The notes below the pieces were generated by a model, which was not told where the DNA came from, made no database searches, and saw only the letters and a list, made by a program, of their open reading frames with translations. The position numbers and the translations under genes were made by a program. Positions 1 to 8,114 of a DNA stretch of 25,001 nucleotides are shown here, one piece after another. The DNA comes from JAAYRQ01 sp035647815 (GTDB taxonomy: Bacteria > Bacillota > Syntrophomonadia > Syntrophomonadales > Syntrophomonadaceae): the NCBI GenBank assembly GCA_035647815.1, contig DASRMR010000033.1:1-25001 (forward strand). The letters are read 5' to 3'. Positions within the stretch are counted from its first letter, which is position 1. Each line of letters begins with the position of its first letter.

Positions 1-1553
1 TACACACCTTTGAATATCCGTTTTATCATATTCATATCAAATTCTTTTATTATAATAAGCAGTATTCCGTATATTCCCATACCTACTAGTATAGCTAATA
101 ATGTGGCGAAATGGGAATTTACATCCATTCCTACTAGGAATCCGTAAGACAGTTTGGTGCCAATACCCATTATAATAGTGATTAAGGCGATTTTAGCCAA
201 ACGACCGAATTCGTATTTTATTCCAGTTAACCTCTTGAGTACGATAAGATTTAATAAAGAACCTACTGTAAAGGCAATTACAGTGCCTATTGCCGCACCC
301 TGAATATTTAGCATAGGTACACTAGTCAAATAATAATTAAATATAACTTTCAAAGCACCAGTTACTATTAAATGTCGCATAGCAACCTCAGGCCTACCTA
401 TACCTTGTAAACCAGCACTAGATAGCTGGAAAGCAGCTAAAGCAATACAAGAAAAGGCTAAGGGCTCTAAGGCAAATCCGGCCTCAGGAACACCGTAGAG
501 TAAATCGCAAATCGGATATGCTAATACAAAAAGGCCTGCTGCACTCGGTAAAGATATAATCATGCCTGCTCTAAAAGCATAATTTAATCTTTCAGTTAAT
601 AAGCCTTTACCCTTTTGCGTTAAAGCTTCTGATATGGCAGGAACCAGACTTGTTGCTATAGATATAGTAAATATAGTAGGTAAGCTTATTAGAACTGCTG
701 CCATGCCTGATAATTGACCATATAATGCCACAGCTGCACCTGTTGTGTAATTAATAGCCATAAGTCGCCCAGGGACGATAACGGCATCTAACATCTGCAC
801 TAAAGGTAATACTACTGCCCCAAAAGAGACAGGAATAGCTAATCTGATCATATCTTTACCTAAAGTTATAGAACTAGCTCCTGAGTATATTAATTCTCTA
901 CCACTAAAAGCTTGTTTTTTTTGAAAAAAGTAATAATAAATACTTAAGACTATAAAGCCTGCTATACCACCTACTACTGCTCCAAATGTGGCTCCAGCAG
1001 CTGCATATTCTAAACCTAAAGGGAAAAGCATATAAGCTAAAATCAATACTGCTGTTACTCTAAAAAGCTGTTCAATTACTTGTGAAACGGCTGTAGGTAC
1101 CATAGATTGATAACCTTGAAAATATCCACGAAATACTGACATTAGCCCAGCAAAGAATATAGCTGGCGCTACTGCTAATATAGGATAATATGCTCTACTA
1201 TCTTTTAAAACATAAGTAGCAAGAATACCTGCAGATTGCATCACTAATACAGTTAATATTAATCCAAAAACAAAAAGTATTAGTAAAGAGATGCGAAAAA
1301 TCTTCTTACTATCACCTGAAAAGCCTTCTGTCTCTTTACGGGCTACTAATATAGATATAGCTACAGGAACTCCTGCGGTAGCTAAAGCTAGAATCGTAGT
1401 GTAGATGGGATATGCCATTTGATACAAGCCTATACCTTCATCACCAATAAGCCTTGCTAAGGGTATTCGATACAATGCCCCTAATATTTTACTTATTGCA
1501 CCAGCAATACTAAGAATTAATGCACCCTTAAGAAAGTTTTTTGTGTTTCCCAT
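1..1553 (-). CDS. spoVB: SpoVB-family polysaccharide/lipid flippase (3' end cut by window edge)
   Basis: Translating the minus strand from ATG at 1553 gives about 517 residues without a stop, so the C-terminus lies outside the window. The protein begins MGNTKNFLKGALILSIAGAI and is a string of hydrophobic helices of the MATE/MOP flippase superfamily (MurJ/Wzx/SpoVB type), with typical segments such as the loop reading LGALYRIPLARLIGDEGIGL near residues 25-44. Family members move lipid-linked envelope precursors across the membrane, and SpoVB acts in spore cortex synthesis. A GGGGAGGAAG ribosome site sits just before the ATG. Its place next to spoVT matches the Bacillus spoVT-spoVB order. It could be another member of the same superfamily, since paralogues are common, but the position favours spoVB. 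Confidence 0.85.
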   Translation of the reverse strand, partial: MGNTKNFLKGALILSIAGAISKILGALYRIPLARLIGDEGIGLYQMAYPIYTTILALATAGVPVAISILVARKETEGFSGDSKKIFRISLLILFVFGLILTVLVMQSAGILATYVLKDSRAYYPILAVAPAIFFAGLMSVFRGYFQGYQSMVPTAVSQVIEQLFRVTAVLILAYMLFPLGLEYAAAGATFGAVVGGIAGFIVLSIYYYFFQKKQAFSGRELIYSGASSITLGKDMIRLAIPVSFGAVVLPLVQMLDAVIVPGRLMAINYTTGAAVALYGQLSGMAAVLISLPTIFTISIATSLVPAISEALTQKGKGLLTERLNYAFRAGMIISLPSAAGLFVLAYPICDLLYGVPEAGFALEPLAFSCIALAAFQLSSAGLQGIGRPEVAMRHLIVTGALKVIFNYYLTSVPMLNIQGAAIGTVIAFTVGSLLNLIVLKRLTGIKYEFGRLAKIALITIIMGIGTKLSYGFLVGMDVNSHFATLLAILVGMGIYGILLIIIKEFDMNMIKRIFKGV

Positions 1554-1575
1554 CAGCTTCCTCCCCATTACGTGA

Positions 1576-1589
1576 GGTATATTATACCA
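1576..1589 (-). promoter_or_regulatory. Extended -10 promoter overlapping a small palindrome, ahead of the spoVB-family gene
   Basis: On the minus strand TGGTATAAT (1589-1581) is an extended -10 box about 30 bases before the spoVB-family start. No good -35 is present. The same bases form a perfect palindrome, GGTATA-T-TATACC (1576-1588), which could be an operator or chance in AT-rich DNA. In Bacillus spoVB is controlled by sigma-E, but I saw no convincing sigma-E boxes here. Confidence 0.35.
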
Positions 1590-1674
1590 TAATTATAATA
1601 GCATGCTTTAGTTAAATACCTAATTATAATTTTATGGCTTTTATCTTTTCCTTATTCCTTATGTGTTTTATTGG

Positions 1675-1715
1675 AAAAACAAGAAGCGGCCTTACTGACT
1701 CATAAGACCGCTTCT
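1675..1715 (-). terminator. Rho-independent terminator of spoVT
   Basis: An inverted repeat with outer arms AGAAGCGG and CCGCTTCT, one mismatch, then inner arms CTTA and TAAG around an 8-base loop lies at 1682-1715. In the minus direction it is followed by TTGTTTTT. It sits 16 bases after the spoVT stop, so it should end the spoVT transcript before the spoVB-family gene. Confidence 0.85.
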
Positions 1716-1730
1716 CAAAGTAGATTGTTG

Positions 1731-2294
1731 TTATTCTTCCATCTGCTTAGCCAGAAAGCCTGCTGCAGTTTCAGCTAATTTAACTTCTAGATCACCTAAT
1801 GGAGTTCCTGCTTCTTTAGTAAGAATTATTACTGCACCTATAGGATCACCTTGGGTAATAATAGGTGCTATAACTTGAGATGTTACCGTGTATTCGCGAT
1901 CATCACTTTGAATGATATGGACATTCTCATCTTCTGGTTTATCTATTTCCTTCATAATCAAGATAGTTCGTTCTTCCATTGACTTTTCCACTGCTTTGCC
2001 TACAGGTTTGCCCATGAATTCCCTTTTATTGGAGCCCGCTACCGCAATCATTATATCACGATCAGCAATAATAGAAATATGCCCAGTAGTTTCATGTAGT
2101 GATTCGGCATATTCTTTAGCAAACTCTCCTAGTTCACTGATAGGAGAATACTTCTTTAATATAACTTCGCCTTCTCGGTCAACAAAAATTTCCAAAGGAT
2201 CACCTTCACGAATGCGTAGAGTTCTGCGTATCTCTTTGGGAATAACTACTCTGCCTAAATCATCAATTCTGCGTACAATTCCTGTTGCTTTCAT
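1731..2294 (-). CDS. spoVT: Stage V sporulation protein T, AbrB-family forespore regulator
   Basis: This 187-residue protein has an N-terminal swapped-hairpin AbrB DNA-binding domain (residues 1-50; MKATGIVRRIDDLGRVVIPK is nearly diagnostic of SpoVT) and a C-terminal GAF-like domain from about residue 60. SpoVT is a DNA-binding protein that tunes sigma-G-dependent genes in the forespore, including coat and germination genes. The length is close to that of Bacillus SpoVT (178). The start has a strong AGGAGGGAT ribosome site at 2302-2310. A sigma-G-like promoter lies upstream, which agrees with its known control. In this genome the receptor operon is divergent and directly upstream, so SpoVT could act on its own neighbour, but that is inference. 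Confidence 0.96.
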   Translation of the reverse strand: MKATGIVRRIDDLGRVVIPKEIRRTLRIREGDPLEIFVDREGEVILKKYSPISELGEFAKEYAESLHETTGHISIIADRDIMIAVAGSNKREFMGKPVGKAVEKSMEERTILIMKEIDKPEDENVHIIQSDDREYTVTSQVIAPIITQGDPIGAVIILTKEAGTPLGDLEVKLAETAAGFLAKQMEE

Positions 2295-2350
2295 CTACCA
2301 ACTATCCCTCCTTTTTTAAAAGTGAAAAAATTGCTTTCTTTTCTCATTGA

Positions 2351-2381
2351 TAGTATATAACGCAAAATACCCTTTTATTCA
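2351..2381 (-). promoter_or_regulatory. Sigma-G-like promoter of spoVT
   Basis: On the minus strand a -35 box TGAATA (2381-2376), an 18-base spacer and a -10 box TATACTA (2357-2351) closely match the forespore sigma-G consensus (TGAATA, 17-18 bases, CATACTA). Transcription would begin about 50 bases before the spoVT start. Bacillus spoVT is known to be sigma-G dependent. Confidence 0.72.
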
Positions 2382-2519
2382 CTTTTTACCATCAAACATT
2401 AATAATGGGTTTATTTCTTCCATCTTATGTATCTAAAATGTTCTTTATGTTTTTCCTTACTAATAATATGGGCCTTTTTGGTTAAACTAGTCTGAAGTTA
2501 TTAATAAAGGTGGGTTAAG

Positions 2520-3641
2520 ATGTATCGTATATCTAATTTCCAGATATACTGCTTAATGGTAGTATTAGTAGCCCCAATTGCGATTTTAGAACAGCCTAAG
2601 CGATTAATTGGCCTAACTCACCATAATGCTTGGTTAGCTTGTTTAGCTACTATTATTCCTGGCTACCTGCTGATTAAGATGTTTAGTTATATTATCCGTA
2701 AAAGCCATAATCCTTTTCCTTACTTACTAGAAGAATACTTAGGAAAATTAGGTGGCAGATTACTAAGCTTTGTTTATGTATTAGTTTTTATTTTTACTGC
2801 TAGTTTTACTTTAAGTATATTTGTTAATTTTATTATAACTAATGTTTTAACTAATACTCCTATCAGTGTTTTAATTGCGCCATTGCTTTTTGTAGGATAT
2901 GTGATAATAAAAACTGGTTTTCAGAGTTTTGCTAGACTTTGTGAAATAATTGTAATAGTCGGCCTGCCAGGTACTTTTATGCTTATCCTTTTAGCTTGCT
3001 TTCAAAATATTGATATAGCTAATCTCCTTCCTATCGGATATACCGATATTAAAGATTTTCGTGATGCGGTTGCCTCTACTACTTCAATATTAGGTAGATT
3101 ATTTCCGATTTTAACTATTGCCTACTTTTCTAATAACCCCAGTAAAGTTGATTCTGTACTAGTTAAAGTAATGTTTACTTATATTGCGGTAATACTAGCA
3201 CCCTCCATAATAATAACTCTTATATATGGGGGCTTTGCTGGGAAGATGCTCGTCTTTCCGGTCTTCTCTTTAATAAGATTAGTCGATATCGGTAAATTCA
3301 TTACTAATATTGATATTTTATTTATAGGAATATGGATTACGGGGATCATCGCGTCTTTAACCTTGTTTTGGTATATGGCTTGTTTTACTAGTCAACAAGT
3401 ATTTAACCTCAAAGAATATGGTTTTTTAGCTGCACCTACTAGTCTTATTATTGGGGTTTTGGCTTTGATGATGGGTCCGAACATCCTAATTTTAGATACT
3501 ATTAACCGAACATTTATTATTTTAGTTTACCTCTTGTTTTTCATCATGATCCCTTTTGGCATTTTTATTATGGCCTTATTCAAGCCTGATAAGCCCATTG
3601 ACACTTCATCTAATAGTATTGAGCCTACTGTAATAATGTGA
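2520..3641 (+). CDS. GerAB-like spore germination permease subunit (first copy)
   Basis: This 373-residue, very hydrophobic protein has about ten predicted membrane helices and belongs to the GerAB/endospore germination permease family, a branch of the APC amino-acid transporter superfamily. In germinant receptors the B subunit binds the germinant in the spore inner membrane. The N-terminus (RISNFQIYCLMVVLVAPIAI) and the short charged C-tail are typical of the family. The ATG is preceded by AAGGTGGG at 2507-2514. Unusually the B gene comes first, ahead of the A gene. An 82-base gap with a sigma-G-like promoter separates it from gerAA, so it may be its own transcription unit. I found no convincing promoter in 2382-2519. 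Confidence 0.9.
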   Translation: MYRISNFQIYCLMVVLVAPIAILEQPKRLIGLTHHNAWLACLATIIPGYLLIKMFSYIIRKSHNPFPYLLEEYLGKLGGRLLSFVYVLVFIFTASFTLSIFVNFIITNVLTNTPISVLIAPLLFVGYVIIKTGFQSFARLCEIIVIVGLPGTFMLILLACFQNIDIANLLPIGYTDIKDFRDAVASTTSILGRLFPILTIAYFSNNPSKVDSVLVKVMFTYIAVILAPSIIITLIYGGFAGKMLVFPVFSLIRLVDIGKFITNIDILFIGIWITGIIASLTLFWYMACFTSQQVFNLKEYGFLAAPTSLIIGVLALMMGPNILILDTINRTFIILVYLLFFIMIPFGIFIMALFKPDKPIDTSSNSIEPTVIM

Positions 3642-3669
3642 ATAAAGCACGAAACTATCGCTCAAACTA
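3639..3669 (+). promoter_or_regulatory. Sigma-G-like promoter ahead of gerAA
   Basis: TGAATA (3639-3644), which overlaps the TGA stop of the preceding permease gene, is followed by an 18-base spacer and CAAACTA (3663-3669). This is one base off the sigma-G -10 consensus CATACTA. A start near 3676 would give a leader of about 48 bases to gerAA. GerA-type operons are generally transcribed by sigma-G in the forespore. Confidence 0.6.
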
Positions 3670-3723
3670 ATGCCAGTCTTTTCCGCGATTTCGGGATTTT
3701 AGTAATTATAGGGGGGATAAATA

Positions 3724-5301
3724 TTGAGGTATTTAAATAAAGGCCGATCAGCAGTAGATAAGCCTATTACTAATCGGGAATTAATTGCCGAAAAATTAAC
3801 TACTAGTCTTAGTGATAATCTAGATAATCTAGAGCATTTGTTAGCTAATTGTTCTGATGCAGTTATCAAAAGGTTTAAGTTTAGTAAAAGTCCGGTTAAA
3901 GATGCTGCCATTTTATATTTTGATGGCTTAACTGATAGGAATGAAATCGAGCTTAACATATTAAAACCTCTCATGTTAGAAATGGAAATGCTTGCACCAG
4001 AATATCTCACCCTTTATAAAGCTGAAGATATCTTTTCTTCAGTTAAAAATAGCATTCTTTCTATGGCTGATGTAATAGAAATTAGCACTTTGCAAGAAGT
4101 TTCTTATCATATAGCTTCCGGTGATACGGTAATTTTAATAGATGGTTTTGACCTAGCTTTAGTTGCTGATACGCGTTCCTGGCAAATGCGTTCTGTGGAG
4201 ACACCGGATAATGAAGTAGTTGTATTCGGTCCTAAGGAAGGCTTTAACGAAACTTTACGCATTAATACGGCATTACTGCGTAGGCGCATTAAGTCTACTA
4301 ACTTTAAAATTGAAGCTATGATATTAGGGCGCGTTACTAAAACAGATGTAGTTCTTTGTTACATAGATAATATTGCACCCGAAGGTCTAGTAAATGAAGT
4401 GAGAGAAAGACTTGAGCAAATAGATATTGATGCGGTTTTAGATACAAGCTATATAAAAGAATTGATCGCAGATAATCCCAATACTATCTTTACCCAGTTT
4501 GAACATACCGAAAAGCCCGATAAGGCATGTAGTCATTTATTAGAAGGCAGGATTTGTATAATAGTAGATGGTTCACCCATGGCCTTAATCGCGCCGATTA
4601 CTTTCCCCCAATTTCTAATATCATCAGAAGATTATTATACTCATTATATTCCAGCTTCATTGTTTAGGTTATTAAGATTTGGTGCCATGATGATAGCATT
4701 ATTTCTGCCCGCACTATATGTAGCCATAATTACTTATCACCACGAAATGATTCCTACTTCTTTGTACCTTACTATAGCTGCTACTAGGCAAAGTGTACCA
4801 TTCCCACCCTTTATAGAAGCCCTTTTATTAGAACTTACCTTTGAAATGTTAAGAGAAGCTGGTCTTAGGCTCCCTAAGGCAGTAGGCCCTGCTGTTAGTA
4901 TAGTTGGGGCCTTGATTATTGGGGATGCTGCAGTAAGGGCTGGACTCGTCTCTACACCTATGGTAGTAGTAGTTGCTTTTACAGGGATTGCGTCATTTGT
5001 TACACCTGCATATAATGCCGGAATTATTATTCGCGTATCTAGATTTGGTTTTTTAATAGCAGGAGCCCTTTTAGGCTTCCTAGGTATTGTCATTTCTCTA
5101 GTATTATTCCTAACTCGAATGGTTTCTTTAACCAGTTTCGGGCAACCTTATTTAGCTCCTATTGCACCACTTAATATGCAGCAGATAACTGATGTTATTG
5201 TAAGGCGTCCATGGGAGAAAAGTAATAAAAGACCTTACATGGATGGTATGAAAAACCAAACCCGACAAGCTAATTCGCCGCCTGATAATAAGGAGAATTA
5301 A
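3724..5301 (+). CDS. GerAA-like germinant receptor A subunit
   Basis: This 525-residue GerA-family protein (Bacillus GerAA is about 480) has a soluble N-terminal half of two subdomains (to about residue 300) and a C-terminal membrane bundle of 5-6 helices. The family's most conserved stretch is clear from about residue 358: PFPPFIEALLLELTFEMLRE, then a glycine/alanine-rich GPAVSIVGALIIGDAAV. A subunits form the ring-shaped ion channel of the receptor. The start is TTG at 3724 with AGGGGGGAT at 3710-3718 as ribosome site. No ATG lies close by in frame. The hydrophilic tail (last ~30 residues, rich in N, K, P) is usual for the family. The gerAC gene follows after one base. Confidence 0.95.
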   Translation: MRYLNKGRSAVDKPITNRELIAEKLTTSLSDNLDNLEHLLANCSDAVIKRFKFSKSPVKDAAILYFDGLTDRNEIELNILKPLMLEMEMLAPEYLTLYKAEDIFSSVKNSILSMADVIEISTLQEVSYHIASGDTVILIDGFDLALVADTRSWQMRSVETPDNEVVVFGPKEGFNETLRINTALLRRRIKSTNFKIEAMILGRVTKTDVVLCYIDNIAPEGLVNEVRERLEQIDIDAVLDTSYIKELIADNPNTIFTQFEHTEKPDKACSHLLEGRICIIVDGSPMALIAPITFPQFLISSEDYYTHYIPASLFRLLRFGAMMIALFLPALYVAIITYHHEMIPTSLYLTIAATRQSVPFPPFIEALLLELTFEMLREAGLRLPKAVGPAVSIVGALIIGDAAVRAGLVSTPMVVVVAFTGIASFVTPAYNAGIIIRVSRFGFLIAGALLGFLGIVISLVLFLTRMVSLTSFGQPYLAPIAPLNMQQITDVIVRRPWEKSNKRPYMDGMKNQTRQANSPPDNKEN

Positions 5302-5302
5302 C

Positions 5303-6457
5303 ATGAAAAAGCTAGCTATTATACTGATAATGTTCTTCATAGTCTTCTCCACTGGTTGTCAAGCTGTAGATGTAAATGATACTTCTCTACCTATTGGAAT
5401 AGGGTTAGATTTAGTAGATGATGATCAGTTTAAAGTTAGTGTTCAATTAGCTAAACCAAGGGCTGCTGAAGAAGGAGCTGGAAATGATGATGAAGCTGAT
5501 TTTGTAGTCGTTTCTGAAACTGGTGAAACTTTAAGCATGGCATCTCGTAACTTGATGTTAACTCAAACCAAAGTACCTTTATGGACTTATACTAATGTAG
5601 TAGTTTTAGGCGAAAACTTAGTAAGTAAAGACCCTGCCTTTTACGCTGATATGTTAGCTCGTAATCCTAATATTCGTAACAATGCGATGTTAGTAGTTAG
5701 CAAAGATATTAGCCCCGAAGATTTGCTTGAAATAGATACTCCTTTAGAACCATTTTCAGCCCTAGGAATTACTAAAATACTAAAAATTCAAGAAACGAGT
5801 TTAGGTATCTATGTTCCAGTTAATATAGGAGATTTTATCCAGAAAATCGCCACCCCGGGAGTAGATCTACTTATTCCCATTGTCACTGTAATTAAAAAAG
5901 GGGATAAGGAGCTTTTAAAAATAGATGGTGCAGCTGTTTTTGCTGAAAATAAAATGCTAGGACACTTTAACGAAAAAGAATGTCGAGGCTATCGACTGCT
6001 TAATGCAGGAGTTCAAACAGGTGGATTAATAAGTATACCTAGCCCGGGAGATCCTGGGAAATTCATAGCTATAGAATTACTCCGCTCCAAAACTAAAATT
6101 AGGCCTCACATAGACCAAAAAGGCAATATTTCTATGAGTATAAAGGTAGAGGGAGAAGGAAATTTTTACGAACAACAGACTGAGAAGGAACTATTAACTT
6201 TAAAGACCTTTCCACATCTAGAGAAATTAATCGCCCAAGAAATAGAAAAAGATATTGCTTTATCTATTATTCGTGCCCAAGCATTAAATAGTGATGTTTT
6301 TGGCTGGGGCCAGTTAGTACGGAGTTCTTATCCTAAAGTATGGAGCGAAATAGAAGCTAATTGGTATGATTATTTCCCTGATATTAAAACTAATATTGAG
6401 GTTGATTTTAGCTTAAGAAGATCTTATTTAATAGATAAAACAGTTCAGTTTAGATAA
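5303..6457 (+). CDS. GerAC-like germinant receptor lipoprotein (first copy)
   Basis: This 384-residue protein starts with a lipoprotein signal peptide: charged MKK, a hydrophobic run, then the lipobox S16-T17-G18-C19. The rest follows the Ger(x)C family (three-domain lipoprotein on the outer face of the spore inner membrane), with family landmarks such as LPIGIGLDL near residue 30, RNPNIRNNAML near 120 and the C-terminal NWYDYFPDIKTNIEVDF. C subunits are needed for receptor function, though their exact role is unsettled. AAGGAG lies seven bases before the ATG, and the gene starts one base after the gerAA stop, so the two are translationally coupled. It is about 35-40% identical by eye to the second GerAC at 6695, which suggests local duplication. 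Confidence 0.94.
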   Translation: MKKLAIILIMFFIVFSTGCQAVDVNDTSLPIGIGLDLVDDDQFKVSVQLAKPRAAEEGAGNDDEADFVVVSETGETLSMASRNLMLTQTKVPLWTYTNVVVLGENLVSKDPAFYADMLARNPNIRNNAMLVVSKDISPEDLLEIDTPLEPFSALGITKILKIQETSLGIYVPVNIGDFIQKIATPGVDLLIPIVTVIKKGDKELLKIDGAAVFAENKMLGHFNEKECRGYRLLNAGVQTGGLISIPSPGDPGKFIAIELLRSKTKIRPHIDQKGNISMSIKVEGEGNFYEQQTEKELLTLKTFPHLEKLIAQEIEKDIALSIIRAQALNSDVFGWGQLVRSSYPKVWSEIEANWYDYFPDIKTNIEVDFSLRRSYLIDKTVQFR

Positions 6458-6477
6458 AACTGTAAAGGAGTATAGCT

Positions 6478-6681
6478 ATGTTAATAATTATCTTAGTAGT
6501 TGTTTTGCTATTAATACTTTTAATAGAATTACCGAGACTAATTAAAGAAAACTTTTATCGGGAGATAGGTGTATTCGGAGTAGTTTTTATAGTTGGTTCT
6601 TATATGGCTTTAGCATTTTTTTATAATTGGCCATTATTTGACCCATTTGAACCTTTGGCAATTATTTTAAGTAAATCTTAA
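6478..6681 (+). CDS. Small two-helix membrane protein, D-subunit-like (first copy)
   Basis: This 67-residue protein has two predicted membrane segments (about residues 2-19 and 31-50) joined by a short charged loop (LPRLIKENFYRE). AAGGAG lies seven bases before the ATG. Size, topology and position next to gerAC match the small D-subunit proteins found in some GerA-type operons, which modulate germinant receptor activity in Bacillus. It shares layout with the protein at 7864 (helix, K-x-x-[WY]-R-E loop, helix, short polar tail rich in P and L), so the two are probably paralogues. The assignment rests on architecture and context, not on a strong sequence signature. Confidence 0.75.
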   Translation: MLIIILVVVLLLILLIELPRLIKENFYREIGVFGVVFIVGSYMALAFFYNWPLFDPFEPLAIILSKS

Positions 6682-6694
6682 TGGGGGTTCTTAC

Positions 6695-7840
6695 ATGGTA
6701 AGAAAGATAATTGTTATCTTTTTCATAATATCTATCAGCTTAACTTCTGGCTGTTGGGATCAAGTAAATATAAACAATACTGGCGTTTGTTCTGGATTAG
6801 CTGCAGATTTAACTGATGATGGGAAAATATCTGTTGTAATCCAACTAAATAAACCTATAAATCAACAGATGGAAAAAGTTGAATCATCATTTGTAGTTTA
6901 TAGTGAATCAGCTGATACGGTAACAGAAGCAGCTCGTAAGATAATGCTATCTTTACCTAGAGTTCCTTTATGGCAACATGCAGATACTTTTGTAATTGGG
7001 GAAAAGTTAGCTAAGTCGGATCTATCTATTTTATTAGATTTTATGTTTCGCAGTCCTAACATACGCTTAAGTTCATATGTTTTAGTAGCCCATAATGCCT
7101 CATTAGGTGAGCTTTATAATGCTAGTTGTCCCTTATCTTTATGTTCAGCTCGAGGAATATTAAAAATCCTCGACAATCAAGAAAAAACCTTAGGTTGTTA
7201 TATACCAGTAACTGCAAATGAATTCATTGTTAAATTTACTACTCCAGGTGTTGATCCATTTGCACCGATGGTAGCGGTAACTAAAGATGTTAAAAAACAA
7301 GATATATTAACACTTGATGGGACTGCAGTTTTCCATGGTAAAAAAATGGTAGGAATTTTAGATCCGGTAGAAAGTAGAGGCTTATATTGGTTAACTAGCA
7401 AAAAGAATGGAGCCACAATTGTAGTAGCTTTGCCTGATAAACCTGAAGTTAAAGTAACTTTAGAAACTATGAGTTTAAAAAGTAGGATTCGCCCTCGAGT
7501 AGAAGGGGATAAAATAACTATGGATATTTCGGTTGAGGCTGATTTTGATATTAAAGAGATAACTGGTTGTACAGATCAACTAGACCCTGAATTTAGATTA
7601 AAAGTCCAAAAGGCAGCTGATGAAGAGATAAAAAGCCATATAAAAGCTAGTATTGCAAAAGGGCAGGAGGTTAATAGTGACTTTCTAGGGTTTGGTCGTA
7701 ATGTTTTCCGTTATGAACCTAAACATTGGCAAAAGATTAATAAAGATTGGGCTAATATATACCCCCAAGTAGAAACTAATATCGAAGTTAAGACTTTAGT
7801 AGTTCTAGGTGATTTAGTTGATAAGTCTATCTTGCCTTAA
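6695..7840 (+). CDS. GerAC-like germinant receptor lipoprotein (second copy)
   Basis: This 381-residue Ger(x)C lipoprotein has signal peptide MVRKIIVIFFIISISLTSGC with the lipobox L16-T17-S18-G19-C20 and the family hallmark CWDQ just after it. Later landmarks are RSPNIRLSSYVLVAHNAS (about 120-135), a TPGVDPFAPMV segment (about 185) and the C-terminal WANIYPQVETNIEVK. A GGGGG ribosome site precedes the ATG. It parallels the copy at 5303 along its whole length but has clearly diverged, so the two may serve different receptors or form a mixed complex with the single A subunit encoded here. Confidence 0.94.
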   Translation: MVRKIIVIFFIISISLTSGCWDQVNINNTGVCSGLAADLTDDGKISVVIQLNKPINQQMEKVESSFVVYSESADTVTEAARKIMLSLPRVPLWQHADTFVIGEKLAKSDLSILLDFMFRSPNIRLSSYVLVAHNASLGELYNASCPLSLCSARGILKILDNQEKTLGCYIPVTANEFIVKFTTPGVDPFAPMVAVTKDVKKQDILTLDGTAVFHGKKMVGILDPVESRGLYWLTSKKNGATIVVALPDKPEVKVTLETMSLKSRIRPRVEGDKITMDISVEADFDIKEITGCTDQLDPEFRLKVQKAADEEIKSHIKASIAKGQEVNSDFLGFGRNVFRYEPKHWQKINKDWANIYPQVETNIEVKTLVVLGDLVDKSILP

Positions 7841-7863
7841 AGGAACAGGAGGTCATAAGTATA

Positions 7864-8094
7864 ATGCTCTATGCCATCATAGTATTTAATTTATTAAGTT
7901 TGGTCTTTTTCTACCCTTTAATGGTTAAAAAGGCATGGCGAGAACTATCTGGTCCTTTATTAATTCTCATAATAGCTAATCTTTATGCTTTTCAATATCA
8001 TCTAGATATTAGTATAATACCTAATCCAGGTAATTTAGCTACTAAACTTCAGCCTTTAGCTAAAGCTATGGCTAGATTTTTTCAATTAAACTAA
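7864..8094 (+). CDS. Small two-helix membrane protein, D-subunit-like (second copy)
   Basis: This 76-residue protein has two predicted membrane segments (about residues 1-20 and 30-46) separated by the charged loop MVKKAWRELSG, followed by a C-terminal tail (PNPGNLATKLQPLAKAMARF). AGGAGGT is placed about ten bases before the ATG. It is the counterpart of the protein at 6478: each follows a gerAC gene and each has the K-x-x-[WY]-R-E loop. This fits the D-subunit class of GerA-type operons. It is too short for a firm family call by eye. Confidence 0.75.
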   Translation: MLYAIIVFNLLSLVFFYPLMVKKAWRELSGPLLILIIANLYAFQYHLDISIIPNPGNLATKLQPLAKAMARFFQLN

Positions 8095-8114
8095 TAGTTA
8101 GGGGCTTTTAACAT

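Noticed and set aside
2382..2519. Search for a sigma-G or sigma-A promoter ahead of the first gerAB-like gene
   Set aside because: Candidate boxes (for example TGTATC and CTTACTA) have wrong spacing (22 bases), so no promoter is annotated.
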